64,000 nt of DNA from Corynebacterium lactis (GCF_900519355.1 NZ_ULHE01000001.1:124001-188000), one strand, 5' to 3'; shown: positions 1 to 9,490, numbered from the stretch's first letter. Notes: generated by a model not told the origin, from the letters alone. Numbers and translations are program-made.

Positions 1-1
1 C

Positions 2-670
2 AACATGGGCACGGTCGCCCCGCAGGACAACTTCAACGCGAAGCTGAAGGAGGTCTGCCACGCGGACGGCGCGCTGCTGATCCTCGACGAGGTCATGACG
101 GGCTTCCGCACCTCCTACAACGGCTGGTACGGCATCGACGGCGTGGCCGGCGACCTGACCACCTTCGGCAAGGTCGTCTCCGGTGGCCTGCCGGCAGCGG
201 CCTTCGGCGGCCGCCGCGACATTATGGAGCACCTGGCCCCGAATGGCCCGGTCTACCAGGCGGGCACCCTGTCCGGTAACCCGGTGGCTATGGCCGCGGG
301 CCTGGCCAACCTGGAAAACGCGACCCGCGAGGTCTACGACACGGTGGCCGCGAATGCCGACCGCCTGGCGGGGATCCTCTCCGACGCGCTGACCAAGGAG
401 GGCGTGGCGCACCACATCCAGCGCGCCGGCACGATGCTCTCCCCTCGTTTTGCGGCAGGCGAGGGCCACAACTTCGCAGAGATGCAGGCCGCCGACACCT
501 TCCGCTTCCCGGCGTTCTTCCACGCCCTGCTGGCCAACGGTGTCTACCCGCCGTCGTCCTGCTACGAGACCTGGTTTGTCTCCTCCGCGCTGACCGACGC
601 CGACTTCGAGATCATCGAGAACGCCGCGGCCCACGCGGCGAAGGCCGCAGCCGCCGCGAAGCCGGAGTAG
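2..670 (+). CDS. hemL: Glutamate-1-semialdehyde 2,1-aminomutase, 3' part (5' end outside window)
   Basis: PLP-dependent enzyme of the C5 haem pathway that converts glutamate-1-semialdehyde to 5-aminolevulinate in the cytosol. The frame is already open at the window edge, so about 220 C-terminal residues are visible. They include the class-III aminotransferase motif DEVMTGFR, the FGKVVSGG segment with the PLP-binding lysine, and [12 protein letters not shown]. An Ala/Lys-rich tail follows. The histidine phosphatase-like gene begins 7 bp downstream and the cytochrome c maturation genes follow, so haem synthesis and haem attachment lie side by side. Family assignment is firm; the true start cannot be seen. 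Confidence 0.95.
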   Translation, partial: NMGTVAPQDNFNAKLKEVCHADGALLILDEVMTGFRTSYNGWYGIDGVAGDLTTFGKVVSGGLPAAAFGGRRDIMEHLAPNGPVYQAGTLSGNPVAMAAGLANLENATREVYDTVAANADRLAGILSDALTKEGVAHHIQRAGTMLSPRFAAGEGHNFAEMQAADTFRFPAFFHALLANGVYPPSSCYETWFVSSALTDADFEIIENAAAHAAKAAAAAKPE

Positions 671-677
671 GTGAGAC

Positions 678-1294
678 GTGCCGCACGCGAAGACGACCAT
701 CGTCCACCTGGTCCGCCACGGCGAGGTCTATAACCCGGACAAGATTCTCTACGGCCGCCTGCCCGGCTGGCACCTGTCGGACCGCGGGCAGCGCCAGGCC
801 GCGGCGACGGCGGCGTCGTTTAGCGGGCACGAAGTGTCTTACTTCGCCTGCTCCCCGCTGCAGCGCACGCAGGAGACGTCTCGTCCCTTTACCGAGGTCA
901 TTGGCCTGAAGCCGACGCTGGACGAGGACCTGCTGGAGGCGGGCAACTCCTTCGAGGGCCTGCACATCAAGGGCATCGACTCGGCACTGTGGAACCCCAA
1001 GTACTGGCCCAGGCTGCGCAGGCCCGGCGTGCCCAGCTGGGGCGAGCCCTACGAGGAGATCGCCGACCGCATGTTCGCCGCCATCGACCGGGCGCGGGAG
1101 CCGCCGAGGGCGGCGAGGCGATCCTGGTGAGCCACCAGCTCTGCATCATCGCAGCGCAGCGTCGCGCGCGCCGCCTGCCGCTGGCCCACAACCCGGCGAC
1201 TCGCCAGTGCGACTTGGCCAGCGTGACCTCCCTGGTCTTCATCGGCGACACGATCGTGGACGTGCGCTACGCGGAGCCCGCGGCGCACCTGTAG
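678..1294 (+). pseudogene. Histidine phosphatase (phosphoglycerate mutase-like) family gene, frameshifted as read
   Basis: The N-terminal frame starts at GTG 678 and carries the family signature VHLVRHGE with the phospho-accepting histidine, followed by LSDRGQRQA and SPLQRTQET. It runs into a stop at 1130. The expected C-terminal half (EGGEAILVSHQLCII, then PLAHNPATRQCDLASVTSL) continues in another frame up to 1294. The frames join near 1100, where GAG-GCC appears to have lost one G. The second catalytic histidine (SHQ) lies after the shift, so the product as read would be dead. Its place between hemL and the resA-like gene is common in corynebacteria. A sequencing error is as likely as true inactivation; the substrate is unknown. 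Confidence 0.8.
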
Positions 1295-1423
1295 GTGGCG
1301 GGGGCGAACCGGGCGGGCAAGCAGGCGGGGTCCGGCGTCCGAGCCCGCTGTTTACACTTTGCCGGGCGCCCCGACTAGCCTTATACAAGCTGACACATAC
1401 GCAAGCGTGGATGAAACGACCGT

Positions 1424-2095
1424 ATGAAGCGATCGCAAAAAACGATTTCGGAAGGTGGCGTGAAGGTGGCTGGTGCAAGGTTTGCCAAGGGCTCCTCGTC
1501 CCGGATTTCTGCGGCCCTGGCCGCGACCGCTCTGACCCTGACCCTGGTGTCCTGCGGTGCGGGAGACTCCGTCGGCCACGACGCGGTGGCGATCGGCGGC
1601 CAGTTCGAGTTCGTCTCGCCGGGCGGCCAGCAGATCATCGACTACGCCCCGGCCGACCGCAAGCCCGTTGGCAAGGTCTTCGGCGAGTCTCTCGAGGACA
1701 AGAACAAGCAGATCTCCCTCGATGATTTCAAGGATCAGATTGTGGTCTTGAACGCCTGGGGGCAGTGGTGCGCGCCGTGTCGCTCGGAGTCCGACGACCT
1801 GCAGGCAGTTCAGGAGCAGATGCAGGCGGAGGGCATCGGCACGCTGCTGGGCATCAACGTCCGCGACAACGTCCGCCAGGCCCCGATTGACTTCGTGAAG
1901 GATAACGGGATCACCTACCCGTCGATTTACGACCCCTCCTTCGTCAACGCCGGCGCCCTCGGCGGCATCCCCGCCTCGGTCATCCCGACCACCGTGATCC
2001 TGGACAAGCAGCACCGCCCGGCGAAGGTCTTCCTCCGCGAGGTCGACCAGAAGATGCTGATGGACGCCATCAACCAGGTCAAGGCTGAAGGGTAA
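1424..2095 (+). CDS. TlpA/ResA-like thiol-disulfide oxidoreductase, lipoprotein
   Basis: Extracytoplasmic thioredoxin-fold protein expected to reduce apocytochrome c cysteines before haem attachment. From ATG 1424 there is a signal segment ending in a lipobox (LVSC, Cys44), so it is probably lipid-anchored. The catalytic motif is W-C-A-P-C with cysteines at about 116 and 119, and a proline-containing loop (GGIPASVIPTTVILD) fits the cis-Pro region. A GTG at 1460 with GGAAGG just upstream is an alternative start that still leaves a good signal peptide. It is followed after 6 bp by ccdA, then resB and ccsB, which places it in System II cytochrome c biogenesis. Confidence 0.88.
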   Translation: MKRSQKTISEGGVKVAGARFAKGSSSRISAALAATALTLTLVSCGAGDSVGHDAVAIGGQFEFVSPGGQQIIDYAPADRKPVGKVFGESLEDKNKQISLDDFKDQIVVLNAWGQWCAPCRSESDDLQAVQEQMQAEGIGTLLGINVRDNVRQAPIDFVKDNGITYPSIYDPSFVNAGALGGIPASVIPTTVILDKQHRPAKVFLREVDQKMLMDAINQVKAEG

Positions 2096-2101
2096 GCGCC
2101 C

Positions 2102-2974
2102 GTGTCCACCGAGATCCTCGCCTCCGGCATCGGCCAGCAGTTCGCCGACGCCGCCACCAGCGGCCCGATCATCCTGGGCCTGCTCGCCGCGGCGCTGGCC
2201 GGCCTGGTTTCCTTCGCGAGCCCCTGCGTGATCCCGCTGGTGCCCGGCTACGTCTCCTACCTCACCGGCATCTCGGGTGCGGCGCAAGACCCGGGCTTGA
2301 CGACGTCGCCCACGCCCCCGAATTCCACAGCCACCGGCGAGGTTGGGGGCGTCGGCACGCGGGCGGGGAAGAGGTCCCGGCGGGCTGACAGCGCCCGAGT
2401 GGGGCTGGCGGCCTTTCTGTTCGTGGCGGGCTTCACCGTCATTTTCGTGCTGGGCTCGGCCTCGATTTTCGGGCTGGTCTCCACGCTGCGCGTGCAGGCG
2501 CGGACGCTGACCATTGTCGGTGGCGTGGTCACGATCGTGATGGGCCTGGCGTTTATGGGCCTGGTCCCGGCGCTGCAGAAGGACACCCGCATGGCGCCGC
2601 GGCGGTGGACGACCTGGCTCGGCGCGCCGCTGCTCGGCGCGGTGTTCGCGCTGGGCTGGACGCCCTGTCTGGGCCCGACGCTGACGGCGATCATTTCGGT
2701 GTCGGCGGGCACGCAGGGCATGACGGCGGCGCGTGGCGTCGCCTTGATCATCGCGTACTGCCTGGGTCTCGGCCTGCCGTTTATCCTGGTGGCGTTCGGC
2801 TCGGCTCGCGCGGTTAGAGGCGTCGACTTCCTGCGCAGGCACTCCCGGACGATTCAGATTATCGGCGGGGTTCTGCTGGTTCTGGTCGGCGTTGCGCTGG
2901 TCACGGGCCTATGGGATATCTTCGTAGCTTGGGTTCAGGCGGCGTTCATTACGGACACCGTTACTCCGATTTAG
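2102..2974 (+). CDS. ccdA: CcdA-type cytochrome c biogenesis membrane protein
   Basis: Polytopic membrane protein that passes electrons from cytosolic thioredoxin to the extracytoplasmic thioredoxin-like partner encoded just upstream. About six hydrophobic helices are visible. The two redox cysteines sit in the family motifs FASPCVIPLVPGY (Cys42) and GWTPCLGPT (Cys189). Between helices 1 and 2 there is a hydrophilic Thr/Pro/Gly/Arg-rich insert of roughly 40 residues (about 58-100), longer than in compact CcdA proteins. The start is GTG, 6 bp after the preceding stop, which suggests co-transcription. Family call is firm. Confidence 0.92.
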   Translation: MSTEILASGIGQQFADAATSGPIILGLLAAALAGLVSFASPCVIPLVPGYVSYLTGISGAAQDPGLTTSPTPPNSTATGEVGGVGTRAGKRSRRADSARVGLAAFLFVAGFTVIFVLGSASIFGLVSTLRVQARTLTIVGGVVTIVMGLAFMGLVPALQKDTRMAPRRWTTWLGAPLLGAVFALGWTPCLGPTLTAIISVSAGTQGMTAARGVALIIAYCLGLGLPFILVAFGSARAVRGVDFLRRHSRTIQIIGGVLLVLVGVALVTGLWDIFVAWVQAAFITDTVTPI

Positions 2975-3013
2975 GGTCCCCGCCCCGGGGCTCCGGTTGA
3001 GGAAAGATTTTTC

Positions 3014-4642
3014 ATGTCGTTGAAGTGGAACAAGGTCAGGCGGCCTTTCCAGCAGGTGTGGCACTGGCTGACCAGCATGCGCACGGCGCTGATTCTGCTG
3101 TTCATCCTGGCCTTCGCGGCGATTCCGGGCGCATTGCTGCCGCAGCGCTCCCTGAACAAGGACAAGGTCGACCAGTACTTGGCCGCCAACGGCACGACGG
3201 GCAAGATCTTCGACAAGCTGCAGCTCTTCGACGTCTTCTCCTCCTTCTGGTTCATCGCCGTGGTGGTGCTGCTGCTGATCTCGCTGGTCGGCTGCATCAT
3301 CCCGCGCACGATCGACCACTATCACGCCATGAAGACGCCGCCCGCCAAGGCGCCGCTGCGTCTGTCTCGCCTGCCGCATAGCGACGAGGCGACCGTCGAC
3401 ATGCCGGTGGACGAGGTGGCGGCCCGCGTGCGCAAGCGCCTGGGCAAGTGGTTCCTGACGGAGACCCCGGCGGAGGAAGACCGCGCGAAGGCGCTGTCCT
3501 TCTCGGCGGAGAAGGGCTACCTGCGTGAGTTCGGCAACCTGGTATTCCACCTCGGCCTGGCCGTGCTGATCGTTGTGGTCGGCTGGGGCAGCCTGACCTA
3601 CTACGAGGGTCAGGTCATCCTGGTGACCAGGACCGGCACCGAGATCAAGGACGACACCGTCGACGGCGCCGTCGGGCTGCCGTTTTGTAATACTGCGGCG
3701 GCGAACTACGACTCGATGCGCTCCGGCAACACCTTCGACGGCACGACCCTGAACCCGTTCTGCATCCAGGTCGAGGACTTCAAGGCCGACTACCTGGGCA
3801 ACGGACAGGCGAAGATGTTCACCTCCCACATCCGCTACGCGGAGGAAGAGGACATGCGCAAGCCGGTGGAGCAGTGGAAGGAGAAGACCCTCCAGGTCAA
3901 CCACCCGCTGCGTATCGCGGGCGACCGCGTGTACCTGCAGGGCCACGGCTTCGCTCCGGCCTTCAAGGTGACCTGGCCGAACGGCGAGTCCCGCACCTCT
4001 ATCGTGCAGTTCCGCCCGGACGATCCGACCTTCTTCCTGTCCTCGGGTGCCTTCCGCTTCGACCCGCCGGCCGGCATGTACTCGGATTTGTTCGAGCGCC
4101 GCAAGAACCAGATCGCCATCGAGGGCCTCTTCGCCCCGACCGCGGAGTTCACCGGCGAGAAGGGCGCGCTGCTGCAGTCCTCCTTCCCGGCGCTGCGCGA
4201 CCCGGCGGTGGCCGTGGACATCTACCGCGGCGACGCGGGCCTGGACACCGGCCGCTCCCAGGGCCTGTTCTCGCTGGACCGCGACCTGATGCACTCGGGC
4301 CAGCTGAAGAAGGAAGCCCGCGTCAACCTGAAGCTGAACGAGTCCACCACGCTTGCCGACGGAACGAAGGTGGAGTTCCTGGGGGCCAAGGAGTTCGTGA
4401 ACCTGCAGGTCTCCCACGATTCCACCCAGATCTGGGTCCTCGGCGCCTCCATGATGGCGCTGGCGGGCATGGTCCTGTCGCTTGGCATTAAGCGCCGCCG
4501 CGTGTGGGTACGACTGCACCCGACTGCCGACGGCGGCACCCGCGCCGAGTTCGGCGGCCTGGCGCGCACCGACAAGGCGGGTTGGGGAGACGAGTTCCAG
4601 GACATCGTCGACGATATTCTGGACCGCGAATCGGAGGAGTAG
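3014..4642 (+). CDS. resB: Cytochrome c biogenesis protein ResB
   Basis: Membrane component of the System II cytochrome c synthetase that works with CcsB to bring haem to the outer face of the membrane and attach it to apocytochrome c. The 542-residue protein has three N-terminal transmembrane helices (about 20-40, 76-95 and 172-192), a large extracytoplasmic domain and a last helix near 475-495, the usual ResB layout. The start ATG is preceded by GAGGAAAG. It follows ccdA by 39 bp and precedes ccsB by about 180 bp. One copy of the overrepresented 11-mer lies inside at 4351. Confidence 0.93.
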   Translation: MSLKWNKVRRPFQQVWHWLTSMRTALILLFILAFAAIPGALLPQRSLNKDKVDQYLAANGTTGKIFDKLQLFDVFSSFWFIAVVVLLLISLVGCIIPRTIDHYHAMKTPPAKAPLRLSRLPHSDEATVDMPVDEVAARVRKRLGKWFLTETPAEEDRAKALSFSAEKGYLREFGNLVFHLGLAVLIVVVGWGSLTYYEGQVILVTRTGTEIKDDTVDGAVGLPFCNTAAANYDSMRSGNTFDGTTLNPFCIQVEDFKADYLGNGQAKMFTSHIRYAEEEDMRKPVEQWKEKTLQVNHPLRIAGDRVYLQGHGFAPAFKVTWPNGESRTSIVQFRPDDPTFFLSSGAFRFDPPAGMYSDLFERRKNQIAIEGLFAPTAEFTGEKGALLQSSFPALRDPAVAVDIYRGDAGLDTGRSQGLFSLDRDLMHSGQLKKEARVNLKLNESTTLADGTKVEFLGAKEFVNLQVSHDSTQIWVLGASMMALAGMVLSLGIKRRRVWVRLHPTADGGTRAEFGGLARTDKAGWGDEFQDIVDDILDRESEE

Positions 4643-4823
4643 CGGATTCGCGGTAATTTCCGAGGTGGGGGCGCCCCGGGCGAATACCCCCGCGGATATT
4701 GGCTTCCCCTTTGCGTTCGCTCCCTTAAGTACTAGGGTTTGTTGAAAGTGCGGTGCGTCCTAAGCAGAGTGTCTTTAGGCGCCGCCCTCGTTTCCCACTT
4801 GATACCTTTTTGGAGCTATACCC

Positions 4824-5861
4824 ATGCCCGTCAATCAGACTTTGGCGCAGTTTTCGGATTGGTCCTATTTCACGGCTTTCGCCTTCTACCTGCTGGCCTT
4901 CATGGTGGCAATTGCGTTCTACGCTCGTCGCGCCTCCGCGGCGGAACTGGGCAAGAACTCCGCCGAGCGTGAGCTGGTGAGCGTCGGGGCCGGTGCCGTG
5001 GCCGCGGGGTCGGAGTCGTCGACGGTGGCGTCGGCAAGCGACTCGGGTGTCGTCATCGACGGTAAGTCGGCGGCGGACGCCAAGGTGGAAAAGCACCTGT
5101 CGCTGGCGCACAAGCTGGGCACTACCGCAGAGATGCTGATCTACGTCGGCGTGGCGGTGCACTTCGCATCTGTGCTCCTGCGAGGCCTGGCTACGCAGCG
5201 TTTCCCGTGGGGCAACCTGTACGAGTACGTGTCGGTGTCGTTGCTGTTCTCCATGGTTGTTGCGGCGGGTGTCCTGCACCGCGAGTCCATGCGCGTGTTC
5301 TGGCCGTGGCTGCTGGCCCCGGTCCTGGCGCTGATGTTCTACGGCGGCAAGAACCTCTACGTTGAGGCGGCTCCGGTCGTCCCGGCGCTGCAGTCGATCT
5401 GGATTCCGATTCACGTCACCATCATCGCCAGCGGTGCGAGTATTGCGTTGGTCTCGGGAGTCTCCTCGATTCTGTACCTGCTGCGCATGGCCCAGCCGGT
5501 CGGTAAGGAGAAGGGTGTCCTGGGCAAGGTCGTGCTGCCGCTGCCGAGCGCGCAGACGCTCGATTCGATTGCCTACCGCACCGCGATTTGGGCGTTCCCG
5601 CTGTTCGGCCTGGGCATCGTGCTCGGCGCGATCTGGGCCGAGGCCGCGTGGGGCCGCTACTGGGGCTGGGACCCGAAGGAGACGGTGTCCTTCATCTCCT
5701 GGATCATCTACGCCCTGTACCTGCACGCGCGTGCGACCTCGGGCTGGCGCAACAGCAAGGCTGCCTGGATCAACATTGTTGGTTTCTCCACGATGGTGTT
5801 CAACCTCTTCTTCATCAACATGGTCGTCTCCGGCCTGCACTCCTACGCTGGCCTGAACTAG
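4824..5861 (+). CDS. ccsB: Cytochrome c biogenesis protein CcsB/CcsA (ResC)
   Basis: Haem-handling subunit of the System II cytochrome c synthetase. The 345-residue polytopic protein carries the tryptophan-rich haem-binding signature WGRYWGWDPKE (residues about 276-286), and histidines in membrane-adjacent positions (VAVHF, PIHVT and near the C-terminus GLHSYAG) that fit haem ligands. A variable hydrophilic loop (about residues 40-95) separates the first helix from the rest. It ends the hemL-linked maturation block; the rml genes that follow start a new functional group. Length and motifs match the family. Confidence 0.94.
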   Translation: MPVNQTLAQFSDWSYFTAFAFYLLAFMVAIAFYARRASAAELGKNSAERELVSVGAGAVAAGSESSTVASASDSGVVIDGKSAADAKVEKHLSLAHKLGTTAEMLIYVGVAVHFASVLLRGLATQRFPWGNLYEYVSVSLLFSMVVAAGVLHRESMRVFWPWLLAPVLALMFYGGKNLYVEAAPVVPALQSIWIPIHVTIIASGASIALVSGVSSILYLLRMAQPVGKEKGVLGKVVLPLPSAQTLDSIAYRTAIWAFPLFGLGIVLGAIWAEAAWGRYWGWDPKETVSFISWIIYALYLHARATSGWRNSKAAWINIVGFSTMVFNLFFINMVVSGLHSYAGLN

Positions 5862-5946
5862 GGGGCTCGGGCTCGGGGATTGGGCTTGGGCTCGGGGCGC
5901 AACTTACAAGAAAGCCGGCATTGCCGGGTGAACTAGAATCGCACTC

Positions 5947-6951
5947 ATGCGCGTACTAGTCACCGGTGGTGCCGGCTTTATTGGTTCCAACTTCGTCCTG
6001 CGTACCCTGGCCACCCGCCCGGACGTGGACGTCACGGTGCTCGACGCCTTCACCTACGCTGCGAACCCCCTGAGTCTCACAGCCCCGGACGGACAGCAGG
6101 TCTGCGAGGTCATCCGCGGCGACATCCGCGACGCCGAGCTAGTCGAGCGCCTGGTGCCCCGCTTCGACGCGGTCGTCCACTTCGCCGCGGAGAGCCACAA
6201 CGACAACTCGCTGGTGGACGCCGACCCGTTTGTCACCACCAACGTGATGGGCACCGTGAACCTGGCCAAGGCCTGCGCCGCTCACGAGGTGCGCCTCCAC
6301 CACGTCTCTACCGACGAGGTCTTCGGTGACCTCGCCCTCGACGACCCGGCCCGCTTTACAGCGACCACCCCGTACCGGCCGTCGAGCCCCTATTCGGCGT
6401 CGAAAGCTAGCGCGGACCACTTCGTTCGTGCCTGGGTGCGCAGCCTGGGGCTCGCGGCGACGATTAGCAATTGCTCCAACAACTACGGCCCCAGGCAGCA
6501 CCCGGAGAAGTTCATCCCCAGGCAGGTCTGCGGCCTGATCCGGGGTCGGCGCCCGCGTGTGTACGGGGCCGGGGATAACGTGCGCGACTGGATCCACGTG
6601 GACGATCACAACGACGCCGTGTGGGCGATCCTGGACCGCGGCGAGGTAGGCGCGACCTACCTGATCGGCGCGGACGGGGAGCGCTCGAACCTCCAGGTCG
6701 TCGGCGATATCTTGGAGGGCTTCGGGCGAGCGCGCGATGACTTCGTCCGCGTCACCGATAGGCCGGGGCATGACCGTCGTTACGCGATTGATCCCTCCTC
6801 GGTCGAAGGACTGGGTTGGCAGCCGCGCTACCGGGATTTCGCGGAAGGCCTGGACGCGACGATTGACTGGTACCGAGGCAACGAGGCGTGGTGGGGCGAG
6901 GCCTTCGATGCCGCGGAGGCTGGCTACGCCAGGCGCGAGCGGGAGCTGTAG
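5947..6951 (+). CDS. rmlB: dTDP-glucose 4,6-dehydratase
   Basis: Second step of the dTDP-rhamnose pathway: NAD-dependent conversion of dTDP-glucose to dTDP-4-keto-6-deoxyglucose. This extended short-chain dehydrogenase has the Rossmann motif TGGAGFIGSN at residues 6-15, the catalytic segment S-T-D-E (about 121-124) and the Y-x3-K pair (Tyr149/Lys153). Its 334-residue length is typical. rmlC and rmlA follow on the same strand with gaps of about 40 and 25 bp, so the three are probably one operon. A GC-rich, G-biased 85-bp gap separates it from ccsB. Confidence 0.93.
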   Translation: MRVLVTGGAGFIGSNFVLRTLATRPDVDVTVLDAFTYAANPLSLTAPDGQQVCEVIRGDIRDAELVERLVPRFDAVVHFAAESHNDNSLVDADPFVTTNVMGTVNLAKACAAHEVRLHHVSTDEVFGDLALDDPARFTATTPYRPSSPYSASKASADHFVRAWVRSLGLAATISNCSNNYGPRQHPEKFIPRQVCGLIRGRRPRVYGAGDNVRDWIHVDDHNDAVWAILDRGEVGATYLIGADGERSNLQVVGDILEGFGRARDDFVRVTDRPGHDRRYAIDPSSVEGLGWQPRYRDFAEGLDATIDWYRGNEAWWGEAFDAAEAGYARREREL

Positions 6952-6989
6952 GGGGAGCGAATCCGGCGGCCCGTCTACACTGGGGAGCC

Positions 6990-7664
6990 ATGAGCACCTT
7001 TCGGCCCACCTCCATCGACGGCGTCTTCACGTTCGACCCCCTGATCCACGGCGATAGCCGTGGCAGTTTCCACGAGTGGTACCGCCTGGACGCGTTCGCG
7101 GAGGCCACGGGCTACCCCTTCTTCCCGGAGCAGGCGAACATGAGCGTGTCCGCCGCGGGTGTGGTGCGCGGCCTGCACTTCGCGGACGTCAACCTGGACG
7201 GTGCGCCGGGCCAGGCCAAGATCGTGACCTGCCCGGCCGGCCACATCCTGGATATTGCGGTTGACCTGCGCCGCGGCTCCGAGACGTTCGGCCGCGTCGA
7301 GGTCTTCGAGCTGGACTCCACCACCCGTCGCGTGGTCTACCTGCCCAACGGCATCGGCCATGGCTTCGTCTCGCTTGCCGACGGCTCCGTTCTGACGTAC
7401 CTGACCTCCACGGCGTACAACCCGGAGGCCGAGCGGGCCGTGAGCGTGCAGGACCCGGAGATCGGCATCGACCTGGGGGAGTTGCTCTCCCGCGGCGGTC
7501 TTGGGTTCGGCGACATGGTTCTCTCCGAGCGCGACCAGGCGGCCCCGACCATTGCGGAGTTCGAGGCGGGTGGCCTGGCACTGCCGACCTGGGAGGATTG
7601 CCGCGCGCTGGACAACGCCGCGCGCGACGAGTGGGCGCTGGCGAACGAGGAAGCAGGGCAGTAG
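6990..7664 (+). CDS. rmlC: dTDP-4-dehydrorhamnose 3,5-epimerase family protein
   Basis: Cupin-fold epimerase acting on the RmlB product. The chosen ATG at 6990 begins right where homology to RmlC begins; reading further upstream would overlap rmlB. Visible family motifs are RGSFHEWYR, NMSVSAAGVVRGLHF (His in the active-site region), the KIVTCPAGHILDIAVDLR strand, and PNGIGHGF. The 224 residues slightly exceed the usual 180-200, the extra length lying at the C-terminus. In C. glutamicum rmlC is fused to rmlD; here it stands alone and no rmlD follows. One 11-mer copy lies at 7373. Confidence 0.88.
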   Translation: MSTFRPTSIDGVFTFDPLIHGDSRGSFHEWYRLDAFAEATGYPFFPEQANMSVSAAGVVRGLHFADVNLDGAPGQAKIVTCPAGHILDIAVDLRRGSETFGRVEVFELDSTTRRVVYLPNGIGHGFVSLADGSVLTYLTSTAYNPEAERAVSVQDPEIGIDLGELLSRGGLGFGDMVLSERDQAAPTIAEFEAGGLALPTWEDCRALDNAARDEWALANEEAGQ

Positions 7665-7689
7665 CAGGTCGAGCGGTTAGGAGCGCACG

Positions 7690-8565
7690 ATGAAGGGCAT
7701 CATTCTCGCAGGCGGTACGGGTTCCAGGCTGTTCCCGATCACGCTTGGGGTCAGCAAGCAGCTGGTGCCGGTGTACGACAAGCCGATGATCTACTACCCG
7801 CTATCGACCCTGATGCTCGCGGGCATCCGCGACATTCTGATCATCACCACCGAGCAGGACGCGCCGCAGTTTTCCCGCCTGCTGGGCGACGGCTCGCAGT
7901 GGGGCGTCAACCTGACCTACGCGACGCAGGACGAGCCCCGGGGGCTGGCCGAGGCCTTCATCATCGGTGCCGACCACATCGGCGACGACTCGGTCGCCCT
8001 CATCCTCGGCGACAATATCTTCTACGGCGCGGGCCTTGGCACGCAGTTGCGCCGCTTCCACGAGGTCGACGGCGGCGCCATCTTTGCTTATTGGGTCGCG
8101 GACCCCAGCGCGTATGGTGTGGTCGATTTCGATGCCACCGGGCGAGCGGTCGCGATACAGGAGAAGCCAGAGCGTCCCCGCAGCCATTTCGCCGTCCCGG
8201 GCCTGTACTTCTACGACTCCGAGGTCGTGGAGATCGCGGTGGCGTTGGAGCCGTCGGCACGCGGGGAGCTGGAGATCACCGACGTCAACCGCGCCTACCT
8301 GGAGCGCGGAAAGCTGCAGGTGGAGGTGCTGCCGCGCGGGACTGCGTGGCTGGACACGGGCACGGTGGACAACCTGATGGCGGCCGGCGATTTCGTGCGG
8401 ACCATCGAGCAGCGGCAGGGTCTGAAGATCGGCTCTCCGGAGGAGGTCGCGTGGCGGATGGGCTTCATCGACGACGCGGCGCTGGCCGAGCGTGCCGACG
8501 CCCTGCGCGCCAGCGGCTACGGCGAATACCTGGAGCTGCTGCTGCGCCGTGGCAAGGATGTGTAG
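7690..8565 (+). CDS. rmlA: Glucose-1-phosphate thymidylyltransferase
   Basis: First step of the pathway: glucose-1-phosphate plus dTTP gives dTDP-glucose. The N-terminus [18 protein letters not shown] is the nucleotidyltransferase P-loop-like signature. [24 protein letters not shown], the metal-binding LGDN and the WLDTGT motif are all in place, and 291 residues is the standard length. It is last in the rmlB-rmlC-rmlA group, and the convergent small gene downstream closes the cluster. The sugar made could be rhamnose if an RmlD is encoded elsewhere. Confidence 0.94.
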   Translation: MKGIILAGGTGSRLFPITLGVSKQLVPVYDKPMIYYPLSTLMLAGIRDILIITTEQDAPQFSRLLGDGSQWGVNLTYATQDEPRGLAEAFIIGADHIGDDSVALILGDNIFYGAGLGTQLRRFHEVDGGAIFAYWVADPSAYGVVDFDATGRAVAIQEKPERPRSHFAVPGLYFYDSEVVEIAVALEPSARGELEITDVNRAYLERGKLQVEVLPRGTAWLDTGTVDNLMAAGDFVRTIEQRQGLKIGSPEEVAWRMGFIDDAALAERADALRASGYGEYLELLLRRGKDV

Positions 8566-8622
8566 GGCTGGGAGTCGGCGGCTGGGGCCTGGCTCCTGGG
8601 GTCCTGGGCTCTGGCCTGCGGG

Positions 8623-8967
8623 CTAGTCGGTGGCTCTGTCTTCGGGGGAGTCGGGTTTGGGCTCGGGCTGCGGCTGGGAGCGGTCCTGCTTGTTGTTCCC
8701 GTGTTCGGGATGCTGTCGCTGCTGCTCAGCCTCGTGCTGCTGCTTTTCCTGCTCGCGCTTGCGGCGGTCGAACTCGGCCTTCTTGAGCTTCCAGAGAAAC
8801 TCCGGGTCGTCGTCGGGAGCGATGGGACGGCGCTGCTGGTTGCCGACAGCGTTGCGGGCGCCCGGAAGGCTGGTGCCCCCGGAACCGGAACGTGAGCCGG
8901 GGCCGAACGCCTTCCACAGCACCACAATGACGACGATGATGAACAGCAGCAAAATGAGCCGACCCAT
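8623..8967 (-). CDS. Small single-span membrane protein, function unknown
   Basis: A 114-residue product beginning MGRLILLLFIIVVIVVLWKAFG, that is one N-terminal membrane helix, then a short Gly/Ser/Arg stretch and a long charged segment rich in Gln, Glu, Lys and Arg (about residues 60-105), probably helical. It converges on rmlA and diverges from the DUF4229 gene. I recognise no domain. Codon use is GC-rich like its neighbours, and the clear membrane helix at the start supports a real gene. Confidence 0.6.
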   Translation of the reverse strand: MGRLILLLFIIVVIVVLWKAFGPGSRSGSGGTSLPGARNAVGNQQRRPIAPDDDPEFLWKLKKAEFDRRKREQEKQQHEAEQQRQHPEHGNNKQDRSQPQPEPKPDSPEDRATD

Positions 8968-9133
8968 GAAAAAGATGACCTCCCTGGTTTAGGGACTAGA
9001 ATACGCAACTAGTGCGCGACGTCGTCAGGGTGCCGGGGTTGCGAGGCGTTGCTTCCGTGCAGCGCTGTGACGCAGCCAGGTCATGGCCACGGCGTCGCCA
9101 AGTTTTTGGATTGACAGTAGGAGTAGAAGTCAG

Positions 9134-9490
9134 ATGGCGGATCAGCAGGCGGATTCGGTAGACAACAATCAGGGTGGGGCAGCGCAGGCCCCGGCCAAGG
9201 ACGCCGGCCGCGGCAAGGCTCTGAAGGGTCTGTTCTGGTACGGCCTGGCCCGCCTGGTGCTGTTCCTGGTGATTTTCTTCGCGCTTCTGGCGGTCACCTA
9301 CTTCGTCGGCGTGCAGATTCCCGCCGCCATCACCGCTGTGTTCGCCCTGATTATCGCGATGCCGCTGTCGGTTTTCGTCTTCCCGAAGCTGCGCGTCGAG
9401 GCCAACGAGTCCGTGGCCGTGTGGTCGGCGAACCGTCGCGCACACAAGGCCTACATCGCGCAGCAGATTAAGGACCGCGAGGAAAACTAG
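9134..9490 (+). CDS. DUF4229 family small membrane protein
   Basis: A 118-residue protein with a hydrophilic N-terminus (Gln/Ala-rich, about 30 residues), two transmembrane helices (LARLVLFLVIFFALLAVTYF and an AAITAVFALIIAMPLSVFVF stretch) and a basic C-terminal tail, the layout of the actinobacterial DUF4229 family. The start ATG at 9134 is chosen over an upstream in-frame ATG because GGAGTAGAAG sits at ribosome-binding distance. In many actinobacteria this family lies near menaquinone genes, as here (menA and menE downstream). Its function is not known. Confidence 0.75.
   Translation: MADQQADSVDNNQGGAAQAPAKDAGRGKALKGLFWYGLARLVLFLVIFFALLAVTYFVGVQIPAAITAVFALIIAMPLSVFVFPKLRVEANESVAVWSANRRAHKAYIAQQIKDREEN

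Noticed and set aside
1352..4519. Long minus-strand frames opposite ccdA, resB and the TlpA-like gene
   Set aside because: Their products are Arg/His/Gln-rich shadow sequences; the plus-strand genes have clear signal peptides, catalytic motifs and tight spacing.
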